A stretch of 64,000 nt of DNA from Coturnix japonica (lineage: Eukaryota > Chordata > Aves > Galliformes > Phasianidae), in the NCBI RefSeq assembly GCF_001577835.2, contig NC_029528.1, forward strand, positions 1,240,001-1,304,000. Direction: 5' to 3'. The position numbers and the translations under genes were made by a program. Below the pieces are notes generated by a model. That model did not search any database and was not told the origin of the DNA. It saw nothing but the letters and a program-made list of their open reading frames with translations. Below are positions 28,801 to 39,585 of the stretch, one piece after another (position 1 is the first letter of the stretch; every line of letters begins with the position of its first letter).

Positions 28801-30190
28801 TGCTGTGACCCTTCAGGCTGTGATCAATTTGGAGCAAACCTTTGCAGTATTTCAGAGCCATCTGGAACACTGTTGTTGATCCTGTTATCCAGATGCTGGT
28901 GACAGCCAGTGAGGATTAGATAATTGCCAATATAGCAACCCAACAAGCATGAATTTTTCTTAGACAAACCAAAATGTAGACCCTAATAGAACATGTTATA
29001 GTAGACATGCTAACGTTTTTAATAGAACTCTGAATAAGGAGATAAGACCCATTTGAGAGGACTGTACTTATCTTACAGTCGTAGAATCATAGAATCACCA
29101 AGGTTGGAAAAGACCTAAAAGATCATCCAGTTCAACCGCTCACCTATTACTAATAGCTTCCACTAAACCATGTCCCTCAACACAACATCCAGTCTTTCCT
29201 TGAACACCCCCAGGGTCAGTGACTCCACCACCTCCCTGGGCATCTTGTTGAATTTTGGGACAAAAGTGTGTATTTTAAGATCAAAAATTATGTACAAAGT
29301 TTAAATAATTGGAGTGGTATTTTCGATAAGACAAATAGATTTGTTCACCAAACCAGGTACCAATAAATTCCTTGACATTCACAAGGTCTCCTTTGGCTGT
29401 GACCCCAGGCAGGTGGTGATGGAAAACCAGATGATTCTTCTCACGTTTTCAGTGATTAGCTTGATTTTGTTGGAAAGTTGTAACCTTTTTGTGACTGATT
29501 CTTACCTTCTCACAAACACTTCCCAGCCACCTGGAACTGGTGTTTGGCCGTTTATTCACACATCGAGTTTTTCCACTACCGTTGCAGGACGTCTCAAATT
29601 CAAGCAAGGTTTTTACTTGATGCCAAGCCTGCTAATTGCTACCCTTATTTCTACCAAGCTTCTACTATTTATCTGCTGATAGTTAAACCCATGCTTTCCC
29701 CACCTATTCACCACATGCTAAGTTCTGCAGAACATCAAGGGGGATGGAGGAAGTCTAAAATCAAATTTGTTGTTTTAGGGTCTGTGTATGTCTGTATGCT
29801 TTCGTTTTTTACTCAGCCTAGAACTGCAGTTTATTTTAGACAACCCTATTGAACAGAGGTGGTCGTGTTGCTGGGTGGAATGTAAGAACTACCAAGGTTT
29901 CTGGATCTCCATCTATCTGATGACAGGATGCAAAAAGAAGAATAGAACCACATAAATGTATGTGTTATACAAGGAATACTCCCATTTCCTGTGATGAGCT
30001 TTTGATATAGTGTAAGAAAATGGCATCTCTTATCTACAAAGGTATTTTCCCCTTCTTGATGTCAGAGGGAAGGAAACCCCCAACCTGTCCCCACGGAGGC
30101 ATCCCACATGCCTACAATAATTTTCACAGTGCTCTTGTGCCTTTTCTTATACAAGAAAATTTTCCTTTCAATTTAGTATTCAAGGTGTTC
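25900..30190. other. RAD50-KK34 spacer, no gene recognised
   Basis: Apart from a CR1 fragment at 29080-29262, no exon, repeat family or promoter stands out. Open frames are short and have no recognisable domains. RAD50 (minus) and KK34 (plus) diverge from this stretch, so their control elements probably lie here. Confidence 0.6.
29080..29262 (-). mobile_element. CR1 LINE 3'-end fragment, minus orientation
   Basis: The plus strand shows TAGAATCATAGAATCACC, AAGGTTGGAAAAGACCT and AGATCATCCAGTTCAACC, then CCTTGAACACCCCCAGGG and CTCCACCACCTCCCTGGGC. This is the reverse complement of the last 180 bp or so of CR1, 5'-truncated. Confidence 0.95.
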
Positions 30191-30203
30191 TTGGGTATAT
30201 ATA
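30155..30203 (+). promoter_or_regulatory. KK34 core promoter: TATA box with an NFAT/NF-kB-like site
   Basis: A TATATATA box lies at 30196-30203, 57 bp before the start codon, so transcription should begin near 30226-30233. About 30 bp before the box is the near-palindrome GAAAATTTTCC (30155-30165), whose TTTTCC half fits the NFAT core and whose whole resembles a weak Rel site. NFAT control would suit a T-cell cytokine, but binding is inferred. The in-frame ATG at 30214 would lie upstream of the predicted start site and is therefore not used as the start. Confidence 0.6.
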
Positions 30204-30259
30204 GACAGTGTATGGCATTAAAAGGGCTTAAATCAAACGTAGCTTTCCTGGAAGCAAAA

Positions 30260-32498
30260 ATGCTGCTTTTCTACTTTTTCTTCTTGAGTTGCTGCTTCTC
30301 TGTCTCTATGGGCAGTGCAATAGAGGAATTTCAAGAGAACTTCAAGAAAGTAGTGGAGCTGGCAAACAAGGAGGTTGGTCATTCTCTTTTCCTCTTTATT
30401 TTCTAGTTTTCTTGATGGGGGTATGAAATCGCACAGGTCTAGTAGCAGCTCCAGCCTGCATCTCCTGTGCTTTATTTACTAAACGTGAGATTCTGAAGGA
30501 GCCCCATGTCAGCCTCCCCTCAGAAGCTGGCATTTGTGTCTCCAAAGGAAGTTCAGAAATAGAAAACCTGATGGAGGAGATAGGTAGATAGAGATGATGA
30601 GCGGTACGGCAGTCTCTTAGAAATACCTTCTGACACTGTTCTCTTTCTCTCCCTCTTTTTTTCAACTTTAGCTTTTTGTCCAAGTACCTGCGGGGAGATT
30701 TCAGGTAAGACTTCTAACAGTTCTCTTGTATTGCTGCTAAGCATTTGGAAAATGGGGATGGTTTGTAGCTGATCTGGAGAAACAGAGCTCTGTGAAAGAC
30801 CCAGCGTCTCAAAAGTGGAATATTTGTACCAGTGGTGTTTTCATGAACATGTACAAAAAGTTATACAAACGAGTAACAGATTTTGAGGCCTGAGCCTTTG
30901 AACTTTAGTCATAGTCCTGATGAAGTTAATCTCGTGAGCCCTGTGGACGAACTGAGCACCACAGTTGTTCTCAACACTGATGTCTGATCTCAGAGTGGGA
31001 CCTGCTGTCACCTGAGGCAGGGAGCTCCACTCACACCGACATGCTGCCATGTTCTTACCTCTGGGCAGGTAGAGGAGCAGGGCACTGCAAAGCACAGCAG
31101 AGTTCATCTCTGAAGGATGCAGTATACAGGCACGAGTTGTCTCCCATAAACCTCCATGCTGATCGGTGGCTTCAGCCCATGGCCTGCAGGTCTCTCAGGC
31201 TCTGTAAATGACAAGAGCCTCATGAAGGGTAACCAAGAGCAGGTGGTCTGCTGCTGGGAGGCCTTAATTTCAGAGAAAAATAGGTTGTTTGCAATTTAAA
31301 AAAAGGATGAAGAGCAGCACCTGATAGACAGATGGGTGCCAGCTTCTGTCCTGCACAGAGAATGCAGCTCTGAGAGGCAATTATCAGATCTTATCTCCTC
31401 AGGCCACTCGCTCTGATCTCGCTAAAATAACAACCCCAACACCCTCTATTCCTGTTTACCACTCTTGTTGCTATGTTGGTTTGCATTTCCTTTATAGTGA
31501 TCTGTTTTGATTGCTTGTTTCTTATTCTAGCTTCTTTACCTTCCAATCAGAAAATATAGGAGAGCATCCCCTTCCTACTCATAGAGAAACAGAGCAGGAA
31601 ACTGATATTTCTGTTTCCCAACAGTTTGTTATTGAATTTAGTGAGATGAACTTTAACTTCTTTGACATACTGTAATTTTGCTGCTGTTTGATTATTTCTT
31701 TAGTGCAGCTGTGTTGGCAGTCACCTGAATAAAACTATGGCACAGCTGAATACCAGCAGCTACTTGGAGAATGACCAGATGAGAGGGCGTATTTATCAGA
31801 TGGGGAGAAACGCACACCACATAATAGCAGCTTTCCAAAGAGAACATGCAGTAAGTTCCTTGAGTACTATTGATGTTGATTACATGGGTAACAATTAGAA
31901 ATAACTGTGACAGGATTGCTCGTTTGTTTTCAAACCATGTGAGATTAACCACCTCTGAACATCTTGGTCCAATAATATTGATGGCAAAATGTTGGCATTA
32001 TCTGTGTAATACTCTTAATTTTGCACTGTTGAGTATTACAGCTGCCATTCAGCAATGGTCATGTAAAACTAAATGCATGAAGGCTGTGGGTTGGGATGCA
32101 ATATACAGCTTTCCAAAGAACACATCTGTAAATCCTGGGCTCATCAGTGGCCCGAAGGTAAATGAGAAGGGGCCCTAAGCCTCAGCTCAGTGAGCAAAGT
32201 AACTCAGGAAGAAGTTGTCCTGGTTTTTGCATGTTTTCTATCAGCTCATTCATTGTGTCTCTCTTCTTCTCATTGAACACTGCCTGAACAACAAGTGACA
32301 GTCACCACCACTGTGCTCTTTTCATCCACCTCCTCCTCAACCTCATTATCACTATTACCTGTTACCCCATTATTCTAGGAACCTGAGGGAAATCGGCCTT
32401 GTAAAACAAAAGAGAAGCTCCTGCAGAGTGCCCTGGAGCACTACAAGAGGTTTTTCCAGCGGCTGCATGAGAGCTGCCAGGTGCCAACACTACAGTGA
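30260..32498 (+). CDS. KK34: KK34, cytokine-like protein of the avian type 2 cluster, four exons
   Basis: Exons: 30260-30373 (38 codons), 30672-30704 (11), 31704-31850 (49), 32379-32498 (39 plus stop): 137 residues, all introns GT..AG and phase 0. Residues 1 to about 18 (MLLFYFFFL...) are a strong signal peptide. The mature chain looks helical, with sequons NKT and NTS in exon 3 and four cysteines: CSC opening exon 3, and RPC and ESC in exon 4. Exon 4 is an amphipathic helix (LEHYKRFFQRL) between its two cysteines. The four-exon plan with a 33-nt exon 2 matches IL5, 6 kb downstream in the same orientation. From memory, KK34 was reported in chicken gamma-delta T cells and placed in this cluster as a cytokine-like transcript; its receptor is unknown to me. 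Position, exon plan and signal peptide support the name; primary similarity to IL5 is low. Confidence 0.85.
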
Positions 32499-32577
32499 GG
32501 GCTGGCACAGTGCGGCACAGCAGCTCCACAAGGAGGCAGCGTGATGGGAGCATGGATGTTCTACATAAGGATTGACA

Positions 32578-32743
32578 GATATTTATCAGTTCTCACTGTG
32601 GCTATTAACGTATTTATTTAATTCTAATTTATAGAGAGCTTTTATATTTTGTACAGAGTCCAAATGTTCAGAGTTATAATGAATAAAGTAAGAACTTAAA
32701 TCAATTCTACTGTGTTTGTATGGGTGATAATAACTGAAATAAA
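32578..32743 (+). promoter_or_regulatory. KK34 3' UTR: AU-rich element and poly(A) signals
   Basis: ATTTA motifs cluster just after the stop (ATATTTATCA near 32578, GTATTTATTTAATTC near 32610), the class of element that makes cytokine mRNAs short-lived. AATAAA follows at 32682-32687, with a second at 32738-32743. The 3' UTR is therefore about 200-260 nt. This arrangement supports KK34 being a regulated, expressed gene. Confidence 0.75.
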
Positions 32744-33409
32744 ACCCTTGATTAAACTGTGTAAGTGAAATTACTTTTCCTAAATAAAAACTACATTTTT
32801 CTGGATTCTGAAGCTGTTGTGTGAAAAGAACAGAGAGATGGGCAGAAAACTCTCCTCCCAGCTTCTCCTCATTGATGAGGGTTTGGGATGGTTGAGATTA
32901 GATTCTACATGATGCCCAATGCAGCACTGTAAGCCTGGTCGCATTTAACAGAATAACTGCCATGATTATGGGTTCACAGTCAGCACACAACCCTGTTCAT
33001 CTAGTCATGTTCAGATGGGATCTCAGCTATTAGTGAATAGTGTCATTTACTAAAGCAGCAGAATGCAGATCCTTTAGGCTTGCAGGTGATGAATGCGCTA
33101 TCTACAAAGTATGTGAGGTTAACCGGGATGATGAACAATACGCCCAACTGCAGTTGTGTTGAATCATGGAACAGCTCCAGAGATTTCTAAGTTTCCTGAG
33201 AATTTGGGATAACTGAGGGTGTGACTCTTACCCAATAGGTGACCCCGTGGGGGCGGTGAGCAGCTCAGCCCATTGACCAATACTGGAACACAGCAGTGTC
33301 CTCCCACCTTGTCTGCAGTGTTATCTTCTCCCTTCAGCCATTGTATTCCATTTTCTTAGGTTCATGCAGAGCTCCAGCAACCCTACTCAAACAGTAGTTT
33401 TGTTTTGTT

Positions 33410-33530
33410 AAGTTTATATAAATAAACTTATTTATATAAGTTTATTTATTTATATAATATATATATATAATAAATTTATATTTATTTATATTAATAAAAA
33501 AAGGTATTATAGTATAGTTATAGTATAGAA
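33410..33530. repeat. AT-rich palindromic low-complexity tract
   Basis: Repeated TTTATATAAATAAACTTATT and TTTATTTATATAATATAT units, then TATAGTATAG copies. Many segments are self-complementary, so the tract could form hairpins or unwind easily. It lies between KK34 and IL5 and has no coding content. Confidence 0.85.
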
Positions 33531-33779
33531 GCATTCATTGGTTCCCAAATAAATGTAATGGGTTTCTGCATGTGTGTGAAATCACATCTGGCTTTTGAGG
33601 CACGAAGTAGTGTGAGTAGCTGCCCAACCCAGTCATTAGTAAGTTTTAAGTCAAAGCTACTTGACATACGTATATCTTTGGGAAGCCATAATCAATGAAA
33701 TAAAATGTGAATAGGTAACTGAGCAAAATTACGTTTTTGTGCTGGGGAGGTTTGTGTTGGGTATCAGAACTTTCCTCTC

Positions 33780-33925
33780 AAGAGTGGTCAGAATAGGCAC
33801 AAGTCTGCCCAGGGAGTGGACAGTCATCGTGTTCCAGGACGTGGGGATGTGGCATTGTGGGCACGCAGGGTGGGTCAGGCATCTGAGAGGTCTTTTCCAA
33901 CCAGAATGGTTCTGAGAATGTAAGT
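33780..33925 (+). mobile_element. CR1 LINE 3'-end fragment
   Basis: GTTCCAGGACGTGGGGATGT, then GGGTGGGTCAGGCATCTGAG, AGGTCTTTTCCAACCAGAAT and GGTTCTGAGAATG follow the CR1 3' region in order; the last bases are diverged. Confidence 0.85.
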
Positions 33926-34954
33926 TCAAGAAACCAGCAAGCCCTTGTGAAGATAGTAACAGATACACAGTGAGTGACACATAAAGGATCAGAAGGGTGT
34001 CTGAGAGCTGAGGGTGACTTCACAGGTCCTGAGAATACAGCAAGGGGATTCCCATCTTGGGCTGAGATAAACCAGAACAAAACCAGACATTGTTATTGCT
34101 AGTGTGAAGGTGGCTAATACATTGGGCTGATGAATTATAAACTTCAGCAGGAGCTAATAGACACAAAACCAGAGGAAACTTACGAAGCACTGACCTGCCC
34201 CACAAGTCACTTGTCTGCTTTGTTAGTCACCCTGACAGATGTAGCAGCTGCAGGAGAGCCAAACACTTTCGAAGCATCCTGACACATGGAGGTGCCTCCC
34301 TCAGCAGAGCTGGGTGACTCAGCACTGGGGAGGTGACTCAGCTCCTGAGGAGTGACTGCATCCCGGAGATGCAACAGCTGGGAAGCTTGATCCATGGAGA
34401 GGTCATGAAGCACTTGAACAACAGCTTTCATGCGCAATTGTAACGACGAAGGTGGCTACGACTGAGTCAAGGATAGAGCACTCTGATATTTTTCCCTCGT
34501 ATTTTGTGATTTGTTCTAGTTTGCTGCGTAAAACCATGAAATATGAGTGAAGCAAGCACAGCATTGCAGAAACCACATAGTCCTGCTTAAAAAAAAAATA
34601 AAACCTTTCCACCAACCAGTACTGTGTGACTGTAACATCACTACAGGTGACACTTAAACGTCACCTTCCAACATTCGTCCTGTCAAAACACAAAGAATAC
34701 ACAGTGCCACATGATGGGTGGGACTGATGTCACTCACTGATGCCAGGCCAGAACTCCTGAATCAAGCACAGACAAATACTGCTGACTGCTTAAAGGATGC
34801 GCGGAGTTAAGGCAGCTTTGCAGCAGAAGGGCTCTGACTGCTGCATATTATCATGCAACTATGTGAAAGCTCAGCTCATACACAGCAGTGCTCTTTCATT
34901 ATTCTCTTGTAGCTGGAGGGAAATCAGTTTTCACTTTGCTCTTCTGGAAACACA

Positions 34955-35100
34955 GAGTCACAGAATCACTCTGGTTACGAAAGACCTCCAAGATCGCCAA
35001 GCCCAATACCAGCCCATCCCCACCATGCCCCAGGTGCCACGTCTCCACCATTCTGGAACACCTTGACACCACACTGGTAGAGGCCCTGTGTGCCCATCCT
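34955..35100 (-). mobile_element. CR1 LINE 3'-end fragment, minus orientation
   Basis: CAGAGTCACAGAATCACTC, then AAAGACCTCCAAGATCGCC and CCCCACCATGCCCCAGGTGC are the reverse complement of a CR1 3' end. It faces the copy at 33780-33925, about 1.1 kb away. Confidence 0.85.
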
Positions 35101-37049
35101 CAAGGTGCATGCATGCAAAAAGCTACCTCGGCAGAGCCTGGGCTCAGGGGATTCTCACCAGAGGTGAGGACACAAAGCCAGACTGCTTCTGCAGAGTGAG
35201 ATTTATGGCATGGGAACTGAAATCCAGCAAGCTACTTCAATGATAAAAATCAGAAAACAGAGAACAAAGAGCCAGAGACCAGAGATATGAGTTGTTTGAG
35301 CTGTGAGAGTTATAATCACAGATTTCCAGACTCACACTAAATTCATTTGCTGGCAGAAGTAGCTGAAGGATTTTGGAAATGAGATGTTAAAGATGCAGGA
35401 GGAAATGTGGAAAGCCAAAGGATCCATCTTGCTGCCGCCTCTCTGTGAGGTCACTTCAGGGAGCTGTGGGGCCGTGGTTTGGGTTGTTTCTTAACTCTTC
35501 TGCTGCCCACATTTCCTGTGACACCCAAGAGTTTTCTGCTTTGAGCTGAGTCTGACAGTGGTTGCGCTACAGAGAGCGGCCAACTTAATCAGCTCTGGCA
35601 AGGATCCAAGCAGCAGCCGCTTCCTCTGTCACCTTCCAGCCCCTACATCCCTCTTTGCTTGCACTTCTTGCCTGCTCCTGATGCTTTGCAGGTCCCCCTG
35701 GCCCCAGGTCCCTGCTTTGTATTTCTTCTCCAACAGAGCAGTCAGGCAGTGGCAAGGGATGCCCACACCCCTGTATCCCTGGCCCTGGTCCCCTCTCTGG
35801 CACAGCTGGAGCTGTTCTCAAAAGCTGCTTGGACACTCTGCAAGGCATTTCCAGAAAGCTGTCACTCACACAGAATGCTATTGAAATGTATCCTTCCTTA
35901 GACAAGGATTTATCTCATGTTGTTTGGGCCATTTGTTGCTTTTATAAAATTTCTCAGCTCAGCTGGGTCTGCATTCTGAGCTGGTGGTGGGGTGCTGAGA
36001 GTCACACAGGACACAGAGAAAATGCATTGACATAGCACTCACTGAGGAAGTGTGCTGATAAAATGCAGTTTCCATGCATGAGGTTTTATAAGTCAAACAT
36101 TGCCCTGCTATGAATATGGATTTAAAAACAAAGATAAGATCTCTGAAACCCTGTGATCTTCTCACACATCTTGTTTGCCCTTCCTGACAAGGTAGGGAAG
36201 GACCCAGCACAGTTTCTAAGAGATGCCATCACACTGCCCAAGGGCTCCTCTTAACCTCCCACGTCTCATTATCCAGCAAAACACCCCCAGTGCTCTCTCA
36301 CTATCTCATCCCTCTCAGAGGCTGCCCCATGCCCACAGTGTGGGGGACAAGAAGGGGACACCCCAGGCATACCTCTATTGGGCTTTAGTCAGCTCTGCCA
36401 CATCACTGCCATCAGTCCCAGCTCCTGCGGGTGGCACCGAGCAGCTGTCACCATCCTCACTGGAAAGATGATGGAGGAAAGGAGTTGGAGCCTGTCCTGG
36501 CTTTTCAGAGATTTCCATTTTCTTGGGCCTGGTGGGATGGAGAGGCACAAGCTGCTCACCACATCCATGCTGCTTTACTTCTCACATCAGCCAAGAATGC
36601 TTATCTGAGCATTGCATCTCCGTTCTTATCTAGATGAACAAGCAAAATCCAGAGAGCTACCAGCTAACAGCACCAGCACACAGAGCCTATGGTGAGAGCA
36701 GCACACAGCAGCACACAGCTCCTGTGCCCAGCAGCCACCTTTCCCGACAACACAGCACCCAAGTGATTATTAATTCACTTTCATAGTCCTGATCATTCCA
36801 AATAAGAACAGAGCCCCTTTAGACCAATCCAAAAGTTAAGTTTGGATGGGTTATGCCTTCTTCTCCTGTATCTTCTTTGCTTATTCCTACTCCTACCCAT
36901 TTTGTTAGTGTTTGTGGTGCCTTCCCTCTGCATTGCAAAGTCTTACAGTCTTGGACAATGTAACAAAAACATGTGATGGTCATGAAAAAGTGAAGTATAA
37001 ATCGCATTCCTCTGTGATTTATAACAGGGAGTTAACCCTGTCAGAAAAA

Positions 37050-37290
37050 CCATTTCCCCTGTTCTATCACCACAGACCCTGCTGAAGAGTCTGTTCCCTT
37101 CTATCCTGTTGCTCCCCTTTAGATACTAACAGGCTGCTCTCAGGTCACAGGCTCCTCTTCTCCATCTGCACAGCCTCAGCTCTTAGCCTGTCCTTGCAGG
37201 AGAGGCATTCCATCCCTCGAACTACTTTTGTGGCTCTCCTCTGGACATGCTCTAGCAGGTCAATTTCTCTGCTGCCTGGGTAGCAGTAGT
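37050..37290 (-). mobile_element. CR1 LINE internal 3' fragment, minus orientation
   Basis: Phrases typical of antisense CR1 appear in order: a cluster like CTCCATCTGCACAGCCTCAG, CTCTTAGCCTGTCCTTGCAG, GAGAGGCATTCCATCCC, TTTGTGGCTCTCCTCTGGAC and TGCTCTAGCAGGTC. It ends before the typical 3' terminus. Confidence 0.85.
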
Positions 37291-37846
37291 TACAAGATAA
37301 GCCTCATGAACAGCAGCATGGCTGGCAGCCTGGCCCTATGGCCCTGAGCCCAGTGCTACAGCAATTATAATTGCCTTGATATCTCAATACTTTGAATAGG
37401 GGAAGTTAGCAGTTAGCCATGGTTGTGTGGGATACCTCAAACTAAGCTGCGAGCTGATTGCTGTCAATGCTGCTTTTAAGTTTTAAAATCAGGATAGTAA
37501 TTCCAGTGCCCAAGAATTACAGAAGGTGATGGTAAATAGAGACAGATGTAACAGGGCCCTGAAGTTCACCACTGAGCAGCCAGAGCACAGCAGGGACAGG
37601 AGCTGTGCTGGATATGAGCTCAGATGCACATGGAATAGAACAAGGTCACTATATAGTTATATATATATAGCAATAGTTTCAAGCCAACAATCACTTGGAT
37701 GTGACCCCAACACACCAAGCACATCACTGTCCCTGCTGCCATGCAGGTGCTGGGTGCTACCAACCTAACCTCACCCAGCCCATCACAGTCTGCCCACTGA
37801 TATGGAGCTCCCAGTGCCCACCCAACATGGCCACCCTGATACATAA

Positions 37847-37945
37847 AACCATAGAATCATTAAGTTTGAAGAAGACTTTTAAATCCAAACCCAACCCATC
37901 CCCACCATGATGCCTGGCTGTGCCCTCAAGTGTCACATCGGCACA
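37847..37945 (-). mobile_element. CR1 LINE 3'-end fragment, minus orientation
   Basis: ACCATAGAATCATTAAG, then GAAGACTTTTAAATCCAAAC, CCATCCCCACCATG and GCCCTCAAGTGTCACATC are the reverse complement of a diverged CR1 3' end. It sits about 500 bp upstream of the IL5 start and bounds the possible proximal promoter. Confidence 0.82.
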
Positions 37946-38363
37946 TTTCTTGCACCACGCACCACCACCACCTGCTGATGCAAGCTACTTGATTCTAAAG
38001 GAATATCTAAGATTTGATAAAGCGTTATCAGAAGTATTACAAAAACATGGTTTCCTTTCCAGACATTAGTCCGCATGTTCTCCGCAGTTATTTTTGCTCT
38101 GAAACTTCATTGTCTATCAGATGATCACATGCAGTTATCAGGCTCCCATTTCTAAAGAAGCACAGTGAGGATAAAAGCTGGCTGGCCACACACTGGGTCA
38201 TCACGTGCATTGTTGATTCTGGTAGAAAGAGGCCACATCCTTGTCTCCTTACTACCTACATATATGGAAATGCTGACTTGGTAAGGAGTATACCCAAAAA
38301 TTAATCACAGAATTTCCAGAAAGTCTTAACAAATGGCCTTTTTTTTCTACCACCAGCCCAAAC

Positions 38364-38371
38364 TATTTATT
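38364..38371 (+). promoter_or_regulatory. Weak TATA-like element of IL5
   Basis: TATTTATT lies 83 bp before the IL5 ATG and is the best TATA-like sequence in the right place; it deviates from TATAAA at key positions. It would predict a 5' UTR of about 50 nt. An in-frame ATG at 38393 is near the predicted start site; using it would place polar residues ahead of the signal peptide, so the ATG at 38447 is preferred. Confidence 0.35.
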
Positions 38372-38446
38372 TCCCCATAGAGGGGCCACGCAATGGTAGA
38401 GGACAGCTCCAGAAGCACCCACTGGTTCTCCGAGCACATCAGGACC

Positions 38447-39554
38447 ATGAGGACCCATCTGTACCTTTTGCTTCTCACTGTGGGCGCCTCTGCCATTCCT
38501 CTGCGGAGCAACCTGGCTGAGCTACAGACATGGCTACAACAGATCTATCAGTCAGCAGGCACACTGGTAAATCCCATTTTCTATTTCTATTCAGCAGTTG
38601 GACATGTTGGTAGATTGAATAGTTCACTGAACCTTTATTGAAAGCCAAGCAATCATTTTATGTCATACCTTATTTTTGTTAGTGTTAATGATGATGGTAT
38701 TTGAAATGCTTAATTAATATATATATATAATCTATATATTTTTTCTTCCAGAATCTAAGGATTGAAACTCCAGTCTCTACAGATGTAAGTGGAACTTTAT
38801 CTTAAAGTTTTCTGAATGATCTCCTAAACTACTCCACCTGCATATAAGAATAGTTGGAAAATTGAGCTATTATACATTATTAAATGTTATCAACAGCTTA
38901 TCTCAAATAATCAAGTTTGAGTCAAGAAAAAATCAAAGTAACCAAGGAAAGTAATGCAGTAACTGATCTCCTTCTGTGGCGTTGTGGCAGAACACACAGA
39001 GCAATGTTCTGCTTTAACTCTTGAAATGAAGGATGTTAGGAAGGGATGAAGAATGAACTCACATGTACTGCTTGCTTGTCCTCCTTGCTGCCTGTGTGAG
39101 TGCTCTGCTTGTGTCAAACCGCTTTTAAGAATGTCTTTTTCTGCTTTTGCTGTCAGCAAAGGGATTGCAGGGCTGTAATTAAGGTGAGCTGTGTTATCGC
39201 ATCGCATCTGAGTGGTGCTTTCTGCCCTGAGAATCACTCGCTGACAAGCACTGCGAAAGCGGACTGTAAGAATAGGACAACAAATCCCTCTCTATGTAAT
39301 TTTCTGGCTCCTTTCGCATCTCCAGAAGTTCCTCAGCAGCTCAGAAAGACCCACATTCCCTCTCTGGAAGCAGACGCCACTGAAGAACTTCATTCTACAG
39401 CTGGAAATGTGGTTCTAATGGGAAGTCACGTTCCAGTAGGGAGCTCTTCAGGTCATATCGCAGCCAGATGTGTATTTCTGACAATACAACCTGAGCAATT
39501 GACTTACTATGAGAGCAGAATAATTCACATTCCTGATGTCAGCTAGCTACAGAA

Positions 39555-39585
<31 letters not shown>

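Noticed and set aside
39100-39546. 148-codon plus-strand frame in IL5 intron 2
   Set aside because: No known domain, and it lies between validated IL5 exons with good splice sites; most likely chance.
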